DNA from: Rhodospirillaceae bacterium | GTDB taxonomy: Bacteria > Pseudomonadota > Alphaproteobacteria > UBA11136 | Assembly: GCA_018663165.1 (NCBI GenBank) | Contig: JABJES010000123.1 | Location: 1-5,746 of the forward strand | Length of the DNA stretch: 5,746 nt | Reading direction: 5' to 3' | Part shown: in pieces, positions 5,245-5,746 of the stretch | Layout: every line of letters begins with the position of its first letter | Position numbering within the stretch: position 1 is the stretch's first letter | The notes under the pieces: generated by a model | Databases searched by the model: none | Seen by the model: the letters and a program-made list of their open reading frames with translations, nothing else | Told to the model about the DNA's origin: nothing | Made by a program: the position numbers and the translations under genes

Positions 5245-5746
5245 ATGGACGCTCTTATGACACAACTGGTTGCCGGTCTCTTTGTCTGGATCAATCTCTA
5301 TACGGGATACGATATTCCAGATCAGGTACCGGAAATTATTTTCATCGACCATCAGCAGCTTGAAGCCATGGCCTGCGAAGGCCCTTGTCCCGTTCTCGGT
5401 TTTTACGATCCCGCCCGCATCATCTATCTCGATAATAATTTGCGCCCCGACAGTAATTTGTGCGCCCAGTCGGTGCTGGTCCATGAGCTGATCCACTTTG
5501 TTCAGCGCGAAAGTGGACAGTTTTCCCGATACAGCGCCTATTCCGCCTGGCGCTTGCGTGAACGCGAGGCCCATCATTTTCAGAAAGTCTTTCTTGGGTA
5601 TCATGGACGGATGCACCTGTTTGACAGGCGGTTACGATTGCTGCAGATGAATGCAAGGAAAAGCAGGAGATTGGCGGCAGCAGGGGTGACGGCAAGGGCG
5701 GCGGCGGAAGAAAGCCCGACTGGGGAATCTCCGGCGGAAACAGTAA
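5245..5746 (+). CDS. Small HExxH zinc metallopeptidase-like protein (DUF6647-like), 3' end missing
   Basis: 167 residues are visible and the frame is still open at the window edge. HELIH (80-84) in the context SVLVHELIHFVQ is a zincin HExxH motif: two zinc-binding histidines and the catalytic glutamate. Glu108 in REREAHHFQ is the likely third ligand. A preceding strand, RIIYLDNNL (58-66), and TGYDIPDQVPEIIF (20-33) fit the small single-domain zincins annotated DUF6647 in proteobacteria; the family name is from memory. There is a short hydrophobic N-terminal stretch (about 7-19) but no clear signal peptide. Cysteines 44, 48 and 73 are present. After about residue 135 the sequence turns Ala/Arg/Glu/Ser-rich and looks disordered. 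An opposing minus-strand frame is a shadow. Substrate and role are unknown, and the 400-base gap argues against membership in the fhc operon. Confidence 0.75.
   Translation, partial: MDALMTQLVAGLFVWINLYTGYDIPDQVPEIIFIDHQQLEAMACEGPCPVLGFYDPARIIYLDNNLRPDSNLCAQSVLVHELIHFVQRESGQFSRYSAYSAWRLREREAHHFQKVFLGYHGRMHLFDRRLRLLQMNARKSRRLAAAGVTARAAAEESPTGESPAETV

Noticed and set aside
5170..5616. Minus-strand frame (148 codons) opposite the metallopeptidase-like gene
   Set aside because: The plus strand encodes HELIH and a coherent domain. The minus product looks like no family, and the terminator-like hairpin falls inside it.

Overview
The window is one face of a bacterial one-carbon (C1) locus, read almost entirely on the + strand. 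It carries two separate copies of the D and C subunits of the formyltransferase/hydrolase (Fhc) complex, the bacterial relative of archaeal Ftr and formylmethanofuran dehydrogenase (Fwd/Fmd). A 7Fe ferredoxin gene and a ferredoxin:NADP reductase gene lie between the two copies. The second FhcD/FhcC pair looks like the form found in methylotrophic proteobacteria, and moderate GC with strong Shine-Dalgarno sites fits an (alpha)proteobacterium. The host assignment is an inference.

Layout: 1-315 is the 3' end of a first fhcD, cut by the window edge. 356-1177 is a first fhcC, whose beta-helix repeats look more like archaeal FwdC. 1178-1260 holds a hairpin followed by a T-tract. 1261-1566 is an FdxA-type seven-iron ferredoxin. 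1633-3009 is an adrenodoxin-reductase-like flavoprotein (FprA family). 3010-3127 is a leader with a small hairpin. 3128-4024 is a complete second fhcD with a TTG start, overlapping by 4 bases the second fhcC at 4021-4839. About 400 bases without a clear gene follow (4840-5244), with several inverted repeats and a promoter-like site. The last gene starts at 5245 and is open at the window end. It encodes a small protein with a zinc-metallopeptidase HELIH motif.

How the genes may work together: in methylotrophs the FhcABCD complex moves the formyl group from formyl-H4MPT to a methanofuran-like carrier and hydrolyses it to formate, with no redox step. Archaeal Fwd/Fmd instead interconverts formylmethanofuran and CO2 with ferredoxin electrons. 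A more archaeal-looking FhcD/FhcC pair followed at once by a ferredoxin and an NADP-linked ferredoxin reductase suggests that the first module may be redox-active, with electrons exchanged with NADP(H), while the second pair is an ordinary hydrolytic type. This is a hypothesis. The decisive subunits (FhcA and FhcB, presumably upstream) are outside the window.
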